DNA of 64,000 nt from Tachypleus tridentatus. Its lineage: Eukaryota > Arthropoda > Merostomata > Xiphosura > Limulidae. The stretch is from contig NC_134830.1 of assembly GCF_004210375.1 (NCBI RefSeq), positions 69,666,326 to 69,730,325 on the forward strand. The letters are read 5' to 3'. The position numbers were made by a program, and so were the translations under genes. Numbering within the stretch: position 1 is the first letter of the stretch; the number at the start of each line of letters is the position of its first letter. This document shows, piece by piece, positions 48,185 through 60,600 of this stretch. Below the pieces are notes generated by a model, which worked only from the letters and a program-made list of their open reading frames with translations, was not told where the DNA came from and did no database searches.

Positions 48185-49035
48185 GAACTATAATACAAGC
48201 AAATCAATGACTTTGATTTTTTACGTTTACTGCACTCCTCTCCTATCTACTGACGAGTATTTTTATTCTTTTTAATGCCTTTGAAGAAGTTGAAATTTGG
48301 TTTTAAGTATATGGCAGAAACAACTTATAAAAATGTTTACCGTTATATGCACTCTCAACATTTCAAAGGAAAAGATAAATCAATTATTTGTAGTCTCTGA
48401 AAGAAACAGATATGAGAACAAAAACACAAGTTATAGCTCGAAATTATCTTGTATTTTGTAGGCTGTCTAGAAATACTACTCGTTTTTTGTATTGAGATAA
48501 AAAGCCAATCTCGTTTTAATTTACTAACTGTTTGGTAAATTACGTGACCAGTTACACAAGATTACATTTGAACCATCTGTTGTACGTATTATAGGTAATC
48601 TACTTCGTGCATTCTTAACCCTTGTGCTGTTCTTATATTTAAACTAGTATTAAGGGCTAACTGGATGATAAAACAAGTTCAGACAAGGCTGCAGGTCTTT
48701 TAATCCACCTCTTTCAAATAACTGATATTTCAAGTACTAGACAGACTGTCGAAGAATAATGCAACAAGAAGTAATGTTTTTATGTAACAGGCAAGGCAAC
48801 TGACAGATAAAGCTATTAAATATTTTAGAGAAAGTTATTTCATCTATTTTATTCCACCCTTTTTATTAAGAAAATATATGCATTTAATTTAAGGCAACAA
48901 TTTTATTTTAATTCGAACACTCATGAAACAACTTAATTTTGAAAGAACGAACAGGTACAAACTTTAAATTTAACATATAGGTAAAATGTGATGTTATTAC
49001 TACTCACAGACTGTGTTGATGAAGACAGTAGCTTT
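48185..49035. other. Spacer without recognisable gene
   Basis: AT-rich; nothing recognised. Confidence 0.45.
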
Positions 49036-49039
49036 TTTT

Positions 49040-49190
49040 TGTTTGTTTGTTTGTTTTGGAATTTCGCACAAAGCTACTCGAGGGCTATCTGTGCTAGCCG
49101 TCTCTAATTCAGCAGTGTAAGACTAAAGGGAAGGCACCTAGTCATCACCACCCACCGCCAACTCTTGGGCTACTTTTTTATCAACGAAGA
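49040..49190 (-). repeat. SINE-A, 5'-truncated reverse copy
   Basis: (GTTT)n tail complement, then GGAATTTCGCACAAAGCTAC through GGGCTACTTTTTTATCAACG, where homology stops. Confidence 0.9.
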
Positions 49191-49199
49191 AGGTTATCT

Positions 49200-51705
49200 G
49201 GTAAAAATACAAGGTCATAGTTTAGCTATAGTAGAAATTGTGCTTCGATAGCATTAGATAAAGGTTGTGTGTTTCTTTTGAATATACTGCTACCTTTGGC
49301 ATTATTGAAAAACAAATTGTAATGGTTATATTAAAAAATCATTTTTATAAACTCTTTCAAATGTTTTAAGTTAGGCGTTACAAAACTACTTTTTACTTGT
49401 TTGTTTTTAAATAAATAAGTGTAATTTTTAAAACTAACGAAATAAAAGACACTGTGATCAAGGTTTCTTCGGAAGAAAGCTAAAGAAGATGATATATTTT
49501 TAATAATTTGTTCAAAAGTGAACGAACTTTTCATGCTGAAGTTGTACTAGCTAACTTATTGACAATAAAAATATCAACATTTTGTTTTTCACTTTAGCAG
49601 AACAGGCGTAGACAAGATTACCAAATAGCTAGCTTACTTTTATCATAGCGGTGCGTTGGCAACTGCGAGAGTTCGTATACTTGCAAAAGATGACAAATTT
49701 GACGTTAGTACAAATTAGCTTCGCTTTCATACTAGCTATAATGCTTGTAACGTTATCAAACAGTGTGCAAAATCAGATAACACTTTTTGCATTTAACTGT
49801 TCGCTTTAGAAAAAAAAAATCATCACGCAATAAGAAACGTGAAATATAGAAAAGGCGTGATTCACAAAATTCTACAAAATACATAAACGCGTAATAATAC
49901 AAGAAAGTAAAGAGCAGAACGTATTAGGTTATAAAATGATAAATAAGAGTATCTAGGCAGAATAAAAATTTTAATCAAACATACTATGAAGAAATTTGAA
50001 AAGATAAATGCAAACTGAGAAAAGTAAAGTAAAAGACCTGATTGTGTAAATTCTTAAAACACGTAAGATGATGGAGCAAGATACATATAAAATGAAAAAT
50101 AAGAATATATGAAAATATGCCAAAAATTAAATTTCCTACGACAGGAAAGACTGGTACGAAGTTGAAGCTTTGATAGGACATAAAATATCACATAGAGAAC
50201 ATAGAAAAAAAGATGCGTATGTTAGATAGAATAAACAACACACACACGATATTTCAACAGGAAATAATAGGTTAGATCTGAAACAAAATAACTTAATTAA
50301 AAAATCCCTGACAAAAGAACAGAACAGACAAATATTACTGAATTCAGGGCGTGTGATGAGATTTACTGCCTCCTACGTAAACTAATACGGATATAACAAA
50401 CGAAAAATTATACTTAATCGTGTGCACGCTACTATGAATGTAAAATATTAAGTCACATCTTTACACTAATTGATAATGATTTCAGAATGTTCTACAATAA
50501 CAAAAGTTCCCTTCACACTCTATCTTCCTAGTTATTACGTTCATCAAATGATTATTTCGCTGAAGAAGAATGTACGGGTAACCAGTTTTCGAACCACGAC
50601 TTTCAGACAATCCGAGGAGCTTACTGGTCTATCCTGTTCTAAAAATATATAAATAAATCTAAATTCCGTCACGCTTTGGTCAAAAAGGTCACTTCACCTT
50701 GTTGCCTACAGTTATTCAAAACTTTCCCTTGCAAAACTTGGGCACAGCAGTAGCAGAGAAAGTAACATCTTCCTTGTAGGTGCCGCGCATGTGCAATATA
50801 CATCCTGGTTCCATTGACACACTAAAATCTTATCTGTTGTTCCGCCTCCTTAAAAAAAAATAACTTGTTTTGATGGAAGAAACGCACCAGTTCTAAAATA
50901 TTGAATGTTGTTATTTAAAGCTAATTGTTTGACCAAAAGCTAAGAAGTAAATAACACAATTCAAAATATTTTACATAAATATTCTCGAAAGTTTCGACCG
51001 ATGCCACAACTAGCTTGGACGAAAAAGAAATGACTTAAATTCGTGTTAGTGATAGATCAAAGGTTTTAAAGAGATTAGTAATAGCCTTGTAAAAGAGTTG
51101 AAGAGAGAGAAAACCATAACATCTAAGAAGACTTTAAGAAAAATAGTATTTACAACATCGTTGTAATTACATTAACTCCATATTTTGAGCTTTATCCTCT
51201 CGAATATACTAGAATCTGGTATTTTACATCACTTTGATAGGCAAGCGCTATTTGTGGAAAGTAAACTGTTTAACTATAAAAATTAAACATCTAACGTGAA
51301 GCAAAAATGAGAACAGACTCTAAGTTTTGTTCGTGAAAAAGGTATCTTAAAATATTCACATTTAAATCATTCTCGTGAGCGAAATTAAGTAAGAAAAGGA
51401 TATTTTTTGAGTCAACTCAATACATGTTGTTTTTTGTTAACATTAACGACTGCTTTGGTTACCTTTTCAATTAGATTAAATCAAAAAAAATATTTCATTC
51501 TATTAAAAAAGAGTTGACTTCTTACAACGTTGTACATAATATTATATATTCATTTTCTGTTGAGATTTGTTAAAGTAATTCGAAACATTTAGATGTCGTC
51601 CGACTTAAAAGAGGTACGTCATTTTATTTTATAATCCACAAAAACAAATCGCCTGTTAAACTAAATAAAACCAGAGATAAAAATAATACATTTACATCAC
51701 ATCTG
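49200..51705. other. Spacer without recognisable gene
   Basis: AT-rich, the longest stretch without an obvious repeat. A short SINE-B-like block (GTACGGGTAACCAGTTTTCG) lies near 50573. Confidence 0.4.
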
Positions 51706-51711
51706 CGGGAT

Positions 51712-51950
51712 CGGCATGATCTAGTAGATAACGTGTCTCAACTAAGGATCTGAGGATTCATGATTTGCGATTCGTTACTATAAAATTTCGCTCCGCAATT
51801 TGGGGACTTGTTTGCGCTATAAAAGGTGATCAAATCCAACTATTTGGTAAAAAAAAAAGTATAACCCAAGGATCAGCTGTCAACTAGCTATCTCCGATCC
51901 CAAGGATCAGCTGTCAACTAGCTGTCTCCGATCTAGATTATAGATTCAAA
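51712..51950 (+). repeat. SINE-A-like, diverged, with internal ~34-bp duplication
   Basis: Head-like GGGATCGGCATGATCTAGTA and body-like CAAATCCAACTATTTGGTAA. The block CCAAGGATCAGCTGTCAACT with its flank occurs twice in tandem (about 51867-51933). Confidence 0.65.
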
Positions 51951-51987
51951 ATTTCGAACACTAGTGGATGGAACTTCGAAAACTAGT

Positions 51988-52199
51988 TTGGTTTTGTTTG
52001 TTTTGAATTTCGCGCAAAGCTACACGAGGGCTATGTGCGCTAGCCGTCCCTAAAATAGCTACTCTTTTATGAACGAATAGTGGAATTGATCGTAATATTA
52101 TAACGCTGAAAGACTGAGTATGTTTGGTGTGACGGGGATTCAAACCTGCGACCCTCGAATTACGAGACAAGTGCCTTAACCACCTAGCTATGCAGGGCC
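51988..52199 (-). repeat. SINE-A with central deletion
   Basis: Reverse copy; TTGAATTTCGCGCAAAGCTA through the head complement CTAGCTATGCAGGGCC. Confidence 0.9.
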
Positions 52200-52424
52200 C
52201 TACCAAAACTAAGAAACGTTATACCAGAAACAGTAACTCAAAATTTCCCGGTAAATCGTAAAACTTACTCCTGAAAATTAAAAACTGTGTATATTATTCA
52301 ATAAACAATTTAACCATAATATTTATATTGAGTTGACTGTACAATGGAAGGCAACAGCTTGCACAGAAAGATACCTGTATAAATATATTGGTGACAATCT
52401 ACTAATGCAGCTCAAGTGTAGAGT

Positions 52425-52460
52425 ACGACGTTTCAAAAGTCTTCCATCTTTCGTCTTCAA
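52425..52460 (-). ncRNA. Hammerhead-like motif, left arm
   Basis: Minus strand: CTTGAAGACGAAAGATGGAA, then GACTTTTGAAACGTCGTA. It has the same layout as 40870-40900. Confidence 0.4.
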
Positions 52461-52619
52461 GTTTCTAACCGGATACCGTCAGAATGGGTCCGAACTTTGG
52501 AGATTAGTATAAACTACGAGAGTAATGATCGAATTCCACTATATGTATCTCTCTAACAATCATTTGCCGCCTATTGTACAGTCACCTCAAAGAATATATA
52601 TAGTTTTTAATTTTCATGA

Positions 52620-52745
52620 GTGACTTACTATTGTCGAGCAGTATGTCTGCAGACTTGCAACGCTAGAAACCGAGTTTCGATACCCGTGATAGACGGAGCA
52701 CAGATAACCCATTGTGCAGCTTTGTGCTTAACTTTAAAACAAATA
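52620..52745 (+). repeat. SINE-B
   Basis: GAGCAGTATGTCTGCAGACT, GAGTTTCGATACCCGTGAT, and the CAGCTTTGTGCTTAAC tail. Confidence 0.9.
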
Positions 52746-52894
52746 AGTTATTTATATAAAATGTTTAAGGCACGAGGCTTTCGAAACGCCGTCTTCTACA
52801 CTTGAGTTTGCACAAGTAAACTGTGTGGTCACCAACATATGTCTATAGGTTTCTCCAATAAACAGTTGTTGCCTATTTCACTGTTGACTCACAA

Positions 52895-53570
52895 TGTATG
52901 TTATTTTTAATTGTATTTCGTACCCTAGCTGTAATAATTAGGATCACCACAAGCACTTCTGATGTCAGCTAAGATCCACGAATTCAAGCAAACTCAAAAC
53001 AACAGGGCTATTTCTAAATACGACCTCTGGCCTTCATACCATAAAAATCGACATGGTATGACAAAACAATACAATCTTTCACGTCCTAAGGGGTACTTAA
53101 TATCAAAAACCTCTGTTATGTTCGTATTGGGCATAGATTTATAATAATCTGTTACCTGCATTCATTTTATGTGATGATACAAATAGTACAAAATGTTTCA
53201 ACATACAGATACCACGTATATACCAAAACGTGTTTCACGCTTACAATAATAAGACAATGTACTGAAATTACACTTGACCTGCCATTACCAAGAACTAACA
53301 AATATAATACAGCCATAAATTTCAGTAATGAATATATACTGTATGTAAATAAACATTAATCCTAGATTTGGGTTCCTAGTGTTATGTACCTAACTATGAA
53401 TTAACTAATGAAGTTTCTTTATGGTTTATGATATCTATTGAATCCATTTATTTCTAGTTTTTTATCATCTATAATAATAAATATCCACTAAATGTAAGAA
53501 CAAGTATATCACGTCCTCAAGAAAATACATTTTCGTAAATTATATTTCAGGACGGCTTTTACCAAAATAA
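52895..53570. other. Spacer without recognisable gene
   Basis: AT-rich; two ~60-residue ORFs without recognisable motifs. Confidence 0.45.
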
Positions 53571-53574
53571 AGTA

Positions 53575-53685
53575 TAGAACAACGTTTCGACCTTCTTAAG
53601 TCATCTTCAGGTTAATTTCGTTAACCTCTTTGTTAACCTGAAGATAATCTAAGAAGGTCGAAACGTTGTTCTCTGCTTATTTTGG
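53575..53685. ncRNA. Head-to-head pair of hammerhead-like motifs
   Basis: The minus-strand motif is CTGAAGATGACTTAAGAAGG then TCGAAACGTTGTT (53578-53612). The plus-strand motif is CTGAAGATAATCTAAGAAGG then TCGAAACGTTGTT (about 53638-53670). Both have CUGANGA with N=A, a short stem II, GAAA and the same AC-GTT-GT-T ending as the PLE motif at 30463. They face away from a shared centre near 53625. Stem I is not evident. Confidence 0.55.
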
Positions 53686-53689
53686 TTTG

Positions 53690-53972
53690 TTTATTTGTTT
53701 ATTTTCTGAATTTCACACAAAGCTACTCGAGGGCTATCTGTGCTAGTCGTCCCTAATTTAGCAGTGTAAGACTAGAGGTAAAGCAGCTAGTCATCACCAC
53801 CCACCGCCAACTCCTAGATTCTCTTTTACCAACGAATAGTTCGATTGATCGTCACATTATAACGCCCCCACGGCTGAAAGGGCGAGCATGTTTGGTGCGA
53901 CCGTAATTCAAACCCGCGACCTTCAGATTACGATACAAACGCCTTAACCCACCTGGCAATGCCGGGCGCTTA
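53690..53972 (-). repeat. SINE-A inserted in PLE repeat, with target duplication
   Basis: Full-length reverse copy. The bases GCTTATTTTGGT occur immediately before (about 53676-53687) and after (about 53969-53980), a 12-bp target duplication. The PLE-type sequence resumes after it and reaches ATGGGTTTCTCGTCATCACG. Confidence 0.92.
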
Positions 53973-54059
53973 TTTTGGTTAAAGTGTTAATATCTACACC
54001 AGCCGAGCCATCCTGAGATACAATTTCACTTCAAATGGGTTTCTCGTCATCACGAATTT

Positions 54060-55845
54060 TCGTAAATTAATTTATACGCCACAAAGATCTTTATGGATGA
54101 AATAAAGCTGGACAATAGAAAACTTGTTGAATATCCACTAACACACTTATTCTTGCAATCTACGAACGTAACTAATATATAAAAGAAAGCTGACTAAAAC
54201 CGAAAAAAAATATTTATAATAACAGCAGCAACAAAATAATCTCAACTAAAATCGTGACATGGTGAAAGTTTTATCACCTTTAAACTTGTCTACAAGTGTG
54301 ATACCTGTGCTGTTTCAGAAATTCACAGTGTCAACAAAATTCTAATTTACGATGTAAGACGAAGTCAGCATATAAAAGAAGCAGAATAAGATCAAATCTT
54401 GAAACAATAACACGATCACGTCATTGTGGATGAGCACCGTAGTGCCCCCTAGTGACCTCGTATCTACTTGGCCTATTTCCTCTGGCAGTATTTTTAAAGA
54501 TCATCATCCCACTGGTAGAATACCGATTATAATTCGTAACCTGGGGATCGTTGTTTAAATTCAAATTAAACACTTTCAAACAATAAAAAAGAGTTTTAAA
54601 ATTATTTTTCTACGTTTTTTGAAACCTGTTAAACAACAAATTTAATTTTTAAAGAATTATAATTATTTGATAATATTTTTATCTGCGATATTTTTATAGA
54701 TGGATGAAATTAATGGAAATTATATAGTTATTGGATTTTAAACATATACGAGAATATCACAACAAAACGTTAATAAAATCATTTGATATATTGATACAAA
54801 AAGTACAAACTTGCACCTTCAAGCAAATCTTAAGCACATAAAATATGAAATATTTTTTTAAGAACGAGTAGTGTTGCTGAACTACTCATTTTAATAACAT
54901 TAACATTTATATTTAACCATCATGATACGATATATATTATTTATTCAAAACAAATTATTAATATAAACGTTTACTTATACAGCTGACTACTTTCTACACT
55001 ATTAGTAAAATTGCTTGAATTATAAAACTGTGGTAAAATAGAACAAGGAAATACCTTCACAGTCCCTGAAATTTAAATGCTCGACTGCGTGAATAACGCT
55101 CCATATAGATCTTCCTGTAGCAGCTGACCTACCTTTTTTCACCTGCGACCTTTAGACTGGATATAAAACGGTGAACGACAGTTCACTCTCAACAATCTGT
55201 GTCACCTAGAAGGCAAAGAAATATTCCACCTGCTGCATGTTTTAGGACCCGTGTAAAACGTAGAATTTACTTTTTAGCACATAAAGTACAAGTGAGAGTG
55301 ACGGAACCCTATTTTTGTGTATCATTTATCTTGCAGTTTTCCCTATGTAACTAATCCTTTCTAAGAAAAATCAGAAAGAGAGTTTATCATCTGCTCTTTG
55401 GGGAACCATCACGTGATGTAGGAAAAAAGACGAAAGATTTTAGACAAAAAGCTTTGAATCTTTTTATCCTAGGACATAAATCGACATGGCAAAGGTAAAT
55501 TTAAAAATCGATGAAGTATGGCCTTATAAGTTTACAGTTGTTAATAGCTCTTGATAAAAGCAAGATATATATACGGAAGAAAATTGAAGAGTAACTCAGT
55601 GCATAATGAGGTTTAGTTAAATATCAATATAACTAGGACATAATGTCGTATAACAATCTCTTAATGACAATTAAAGTACATTGATTCAACAGTTGACTGC
55701 ACTTCGCTGTTATTGATATATTCGGTAATATCCCAAATATATTTCACGAAGTTCAACCAGCGTAAAAGATTTTGAGTAGTTCTAGATTTATATTTTAAGC
55801 TACAAAAGCAAAAATGTAAACTTATCTCCTTAATAATCACCCTGA
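54060..55845. other. Spacer without recognisable gene
   Basis: AT-rich; nothing recognised. Confidence 0.45.
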
Positions 55846-55847
55846 CC

Positions 55848-56112
55848 CAGCATGGCAAGGTGGTTGAGGCACTCGACTCGTAATTTGCGGGTTCTGGGTT
55901 CGAATCCCCGTCACACTAAACATACTCATCCTTTCATATGTGGCGGCATTATAACGTGACGGTCAATTCCCCCTATTCGTCAGTAGAAAAGTATCCCAAT
56001 AGTTGGCTGTGGGTGGTGATGACTAGTTGCCTTCCTTCTAGTCTTATACTGCTAAAGTAGGGACGGATAGCGCAGATAACCTTCGTGTAGCTCTGCGCGA
56101 AATTCGAAAAAA
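55848..56112 (+). repeat. SINE-A, full length
   Basis: Head GACCCAGCATGGCAAGGTGG, B-box GGGTTCGAATCCCC, body and tail. Confidence 0.93.
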
Positions 56113-56398
56113 CAAACAATAATCACCCACGTAAGCAAAGAGTAGCTGAAGCGTTCATTTTTGTTAGCTTTTACTTAGATATCTGTATATTTTATGTGAA
56201 CACCCATGCAATTGTTTAAGTTTATATTTCATGTAAAATTGCTTCCATATTCAATCTCACTCTATTTATTACCAATTTCCAAGGGGGAGGGAGGTAATCC
56301 CTCGAAATTCCTGCAACATTATCATGTAAAACATGCTAATTGTACTTCGCACATATGCGTTGGCTTTTGATCTCGCAAATTAGAGTCCCTCTTTAAAG

Positions 56399-56635
56399 TA
56401 CAGGGTGTTCAGAAAGTTAATTTTGTAGTCATATTTTATTCAGTCTATTTCAAGCCAGCAACTGATAACGGTGTTTAGAAACAAAATAAGAAGGATCCAA
56501 ACCTGTATTGATGCCAACGGGGGTCACTTTCAACATTGTTTATAATTGTTATTCATATTTACCTCCTGTAGTCTATATTGAAACATGTCTGTTAATAAAT
56601 ATATAAGTGCACAGTAACTTTCCGAACAACCTGTA
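56399..56635 (+). mobile_element. Mariner-like element, internally deleted
   Basis: The 237-bp element starts TACAGGGTGTTCAGAAAGTT and ends with the near-perfect complement AACTTTCCGAACAACCTGTA. Inside, about 56493-56545 translates as RIQTCIDANGGHFQHCL then stop, the characteristic C-terminal end of mariner-type transposases. The rest of the gene is gone. Confidence 0.85.
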
Positions 56636-56639
56636 TTTT

Positions 56640-57225
56640 GTGTAAGGATCTGATAATATATATTTACATAGATTACTTATAAAATCACAAGTTTCCAGAT
56701 TACTGTTACGAGTTCTGAAATAATGAAGTCATTCGCGGTAGTTTCTAATAATATAATGACACTTACGATCTCTGATTATGGAATTTTGTGGACGATTAAA
56801 GAGCGTTTTTTTTTTTGTAATATATAATAACGTTATTCTGAGTAAGCATTTAGCACACAGGGTCGTCACATATAAATGTTGTAATTGTTTTCAAACCAGA
56901 CCCAAAACTCGAGCACTTTCGAATAGTTCATCAATCTTCTTGACACGAATGTTATTTTAAAATATTGGATCTCTTTATTAAACAAAATGTGCTATTACAA
57001 ATATTCCGTATAAATGGTATGAATATGTTTTTATCGTACGAAATAGCCTTAACAATAGTACGAACTTAGTTGATGATTAACACAACACTATATTAAACAA
57101 TACATACAATATAATTAAATTGTATTAAACAAAATTACAATAGATTGTAAAAAGAACAGAATATCGTATACGAGAAAAAATAAAATTTGTGTCAAACTTT
57201 CTGTAATAACCTTCAAGAGTATTGG
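56640..57225. other. Spacer without recognisable gene
   Basis: AT-rich; nothing recognised. Confidence 0.45.
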
Positions 57226-57231
57226 TTTTAA

Positions 57232-57338
57232 TTTATTTTTAAGCACAAAGATAAGCACGTGTGATTTGGTCATCTCGAGCATTGAAACCCGGTTTTTAGC
57301 GTTATAAACCACCAAACGTACCGTTGAGCCAATGTACG
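57232..57338 (-). repeat. SINE-B, diverged
   Basis: TTTTTAAGCACAAAGATAAG, GAGCATTGAAACCCGGTTTT, then ACCGTTGAGCCAATG. Confidence 0.75.
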
Positions 57339-57667
57339 CATTTTTCTTCATAAACCTGTTGAAACATAAGTACAATTCTATTGATATCCAGTTAAGTTAT
57401 AAGTTATACAAACATCGTTATATAGAAACAACAAAGAAATTATAAGATATTAGTCAACTCCTTTAGTGACTCCGTGATAAGTCTGAAAGCTAACAACGCT
57501 AAAAGCATGTATGGCTTTGTGCTTAACAGTAAATGAACAAAAATATATTATTCAATAAATAAATATTATATTAAGTTTTGAACTTACTAAATCTGTGTAT
57601 ATCTTTAAACCAGATAGGTAGATAGACGAAAATAAAATAATTTTCCAATGCTTAATTTTTTTTCTAG

Positions 57668-60600
57668 GTCTGGACAGTCTTGGCTTTATATTTCTATGCG
57701 TTTACGATAACAAACTGTCAACTCTCAGTAAACAGAGGATTATCTCTCCAAAAACGAGCCGCCAGAGTTTCATCAGGAAGTCCCGCTGGAGACTGGTGGA
57801 AAGTTTGGTGGCAGAATTATATAAAAGAGGTTACAGATCCAACAGCTAGACCTCATATTCATGCCACTCCACCAATTTCTGGCCCGCTACCTCCTATAAC
57901 AAGAACACCGATTACACGACCACCTCGTCCCCCTGTTACTAGACCTAGACCTCCACCTGTGACAAGGCCACCTATTATAAGGCCTCCTCCCCCTGTACCC
58001 AGACCTAGACCTCCACCTGTAACGCGACCTCCCATCAAACGTCCGCCTCCTGTTACTAGACCTAGACCTCCACCTGTAACAAGACCACCAATTATAAGGC
58101 CTCCTCCTCCTGTACCCAGACCTAGACCTCCACCTGTAACTCGACCTCCCATCAAACGTCCACCTCCTGTTACTAGACCTCGACCTCCACCTGTAACTCG
58201 ACCTCCCATCAAACGTCCGCCTCCTGTTACTAGACCTCGACCTCCACCTGTAACTCGACCTCCCATCAAACGTCCGCCTCCTGTTTACTAGACCTCGACC
58301 TCCACCTGTAACTCGACCTCCCATCAAACGTCCGCCTCCTGTTACTAGACCTCGACCTCCACCTGTAACTCGACCTCCCATCAAACGTCCACCTCCTGTT
58401 ACTAGACCTCGACCTCCACCTGTAACAAGACCACCTCCCCCTGTACACAGACCTAGACCTCCACCTGTAACGCGACCTCCCATCAAACGTCCACCTCCTG
58501 TTACTAGACCTCGACCTCCACCTGTAACAAGACCACCTCCCCCTGTACACAGACCTAGACCTCCACCTGTAACTCGACCTCCCATCAAACGTCCACCTCT
58601 GTTACTAGACCTCGACCTCCACCTGTAATAAGACCACCTACCTATAAGGGTCTCCTCCCCTGTACCCAGACCTAGACCTCCACCTGTAACGCGACCTCCC
58701 ATCAAACGTCCGCCTCCTGTTACTAGACCTAGACCTCCACCTGTAACAAGACCACCAATTATAAGACCTCCTCCTCCTGTACCCAGACCTAGACCTCCAC
58801 CTGTAACTCGACCTCCCATCAAACGTCCGCCTCCTGTTACTAGACCTCGACCTCCACCTGTAACTCGACCTCCCATCAAACGTCCACCTCCTGTTACTAG
58901 ACCTCGACCTCCACCTGTAACAAGACCACCTCCCTGTATCAGACCTAGACCTCCACCTGTAACTCGACCTCCCATCAAACGTCCACCTCCTGTTACTAGA
59001 CCTCGACCTCCACCTGTAACTCGACCTCCCATCAAACGTCCTCCTCCTGTTACTAGACCTCGACCTCCACCTGTAACTCGACCTCCCATCAAACGTCCAC
59101 CTCCTGTTACTAGACCTCGACCTCCACCTGTAACAAGACCACCTCCCCCTGTACACAGACCTAGACCTCCACCTGTAACTCGACTCCCCATCAAACGTCC
59201 ACCTCCTGTTACTTAGACCTAGACCTCCACCTGTAACAAGACCACCTCCCTGTGCACAGACCTAGACCTCCACCTGTAATGCGACCTCCCATCAACGTCC
59301 ACCTCCTGTTACTAGACCTCGACCTTCACCTGTAATAAGACCACCTCCCTGTGCACAGACCTGGACCTCCACCTGTAACTCGACCTCCCATCAAACGTCC
59401 ACCTCCTGTTACTAGACCTCGACCTCCACCTGTAACAAGACCACCTCCCCCTGTACACAGACCTAGACCTCCACCTGTAACTCGACCTCCCATCAAACGT
59501 CCACCTCCTGTTACTAGACCTAGACCTCCACCTGTAACAAGACCACCTCCCCCTGTACACAGACCTAGACCTCCACCTGTAACTCGACCTCCCATCAAAC
59601 GTCCACCTCCTGTTACTAGACCTCGACCTCCACCTGTAACAAGGCCACCAAAAATACCTTATTCACTTGGACCACCTCAAACTGTTAAGCGACCAGATAG
59701 ACCACTCCCTGATGGAGGAATGCCACCTTGTGCCTTATCTGGAAAAAATTATTGTATTCTAACGGATGATTATCCATTGTGAGTAATTTCATATAAAAGC
59801 TATTTATAAATGATGATTAACTCTTCTGTTTAGGAATCTATACAAATATAATAGTAGTGTATGTCGTATGTCCATGTAACTACTTCGCAGAGTGTGGATG
59901 GATTTTCAACAAAATTGATATGGAAGTTCATTAGGTCCATGCAGATATACATACAAAGTTTTAGTTTAGTATCCTGCTGTTTTTATGTCCGTTTATTTTC
60001 ACTATTTCGCCCCCTGTGGATAGACTTCACCTAATTTATGATGAAAATTTGTTGAGTTCATGGGAAATTACATTAAATTCTTCAGTTTTGAATTTGGCGT
60101 TTTATCATTTTTCATGAGTGTTATTTTTACCACTACATCGCTCCCTATAAATGTGTCTTTACCAATTTTGGTACGAGGGCTCATTGATTACATAAGCATG
60201 TGAATTTATGATTTCACTTTTTATGTTTAACAACTTTCATGGGATATTTCTACTATTAAATATAATGGAAATAACTTTTAATGTCCTAAGATAACTTTTC
60301 GTTAATCATGTATTTACAATACTTCTGTCCAGGAAACGAGTACTCCAGCTATTTTTTAACAATGAAAACGTTATCAGTATTTATAGGAATCAGAAATGTT
60401 GAAATTGTTTGCTATGTAAATGAGAATTGTGTTTAAATGCTTTTTATGAAACATTCTAATTTATATACATTTGTCTACAACTTATGACAGTGATCGTATA
60501 AAAGCTGATAATACTTTATAATTTTAATAAAGACACCAAGGCACTCGGGGTATTGGTTTTTATTCATTTCTGTCAAGACTTCTTGAGCTTATGCGTTTTT

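Larger units (their letters stand above)
52328..52890. mobile_element. PLE-type inverted long-repeat fragment
   Basis: A left arm (about 52328-52460) and a right arm (about 52768-52888) are inverted copies of the long repeat seen at 40.87 kb. The left has the complement of CTTGAAGACGAAAGATGG and GAAACGTCGTAC; the right has CTTTCGAAACGCCGTCTTCT and ACACTTGAG. A GGCAAC/GTTGCC block near the outer ends is shared with the 38.7-41 kb element. A SINE-B lies in the middle. Confidence 0.65.

Noticed and set aside
57859-59598. Long minus-strand Gly/Arg-rich ORFs (up to 435 residues)
   Set aside because: They are antisense shadows of the plus-strand Pro-rich repeat. Stop-free frames arise automatically from the repetitive GC-rich unit, and the plus strand connects to a real cystine-knot gene by good splice sites.
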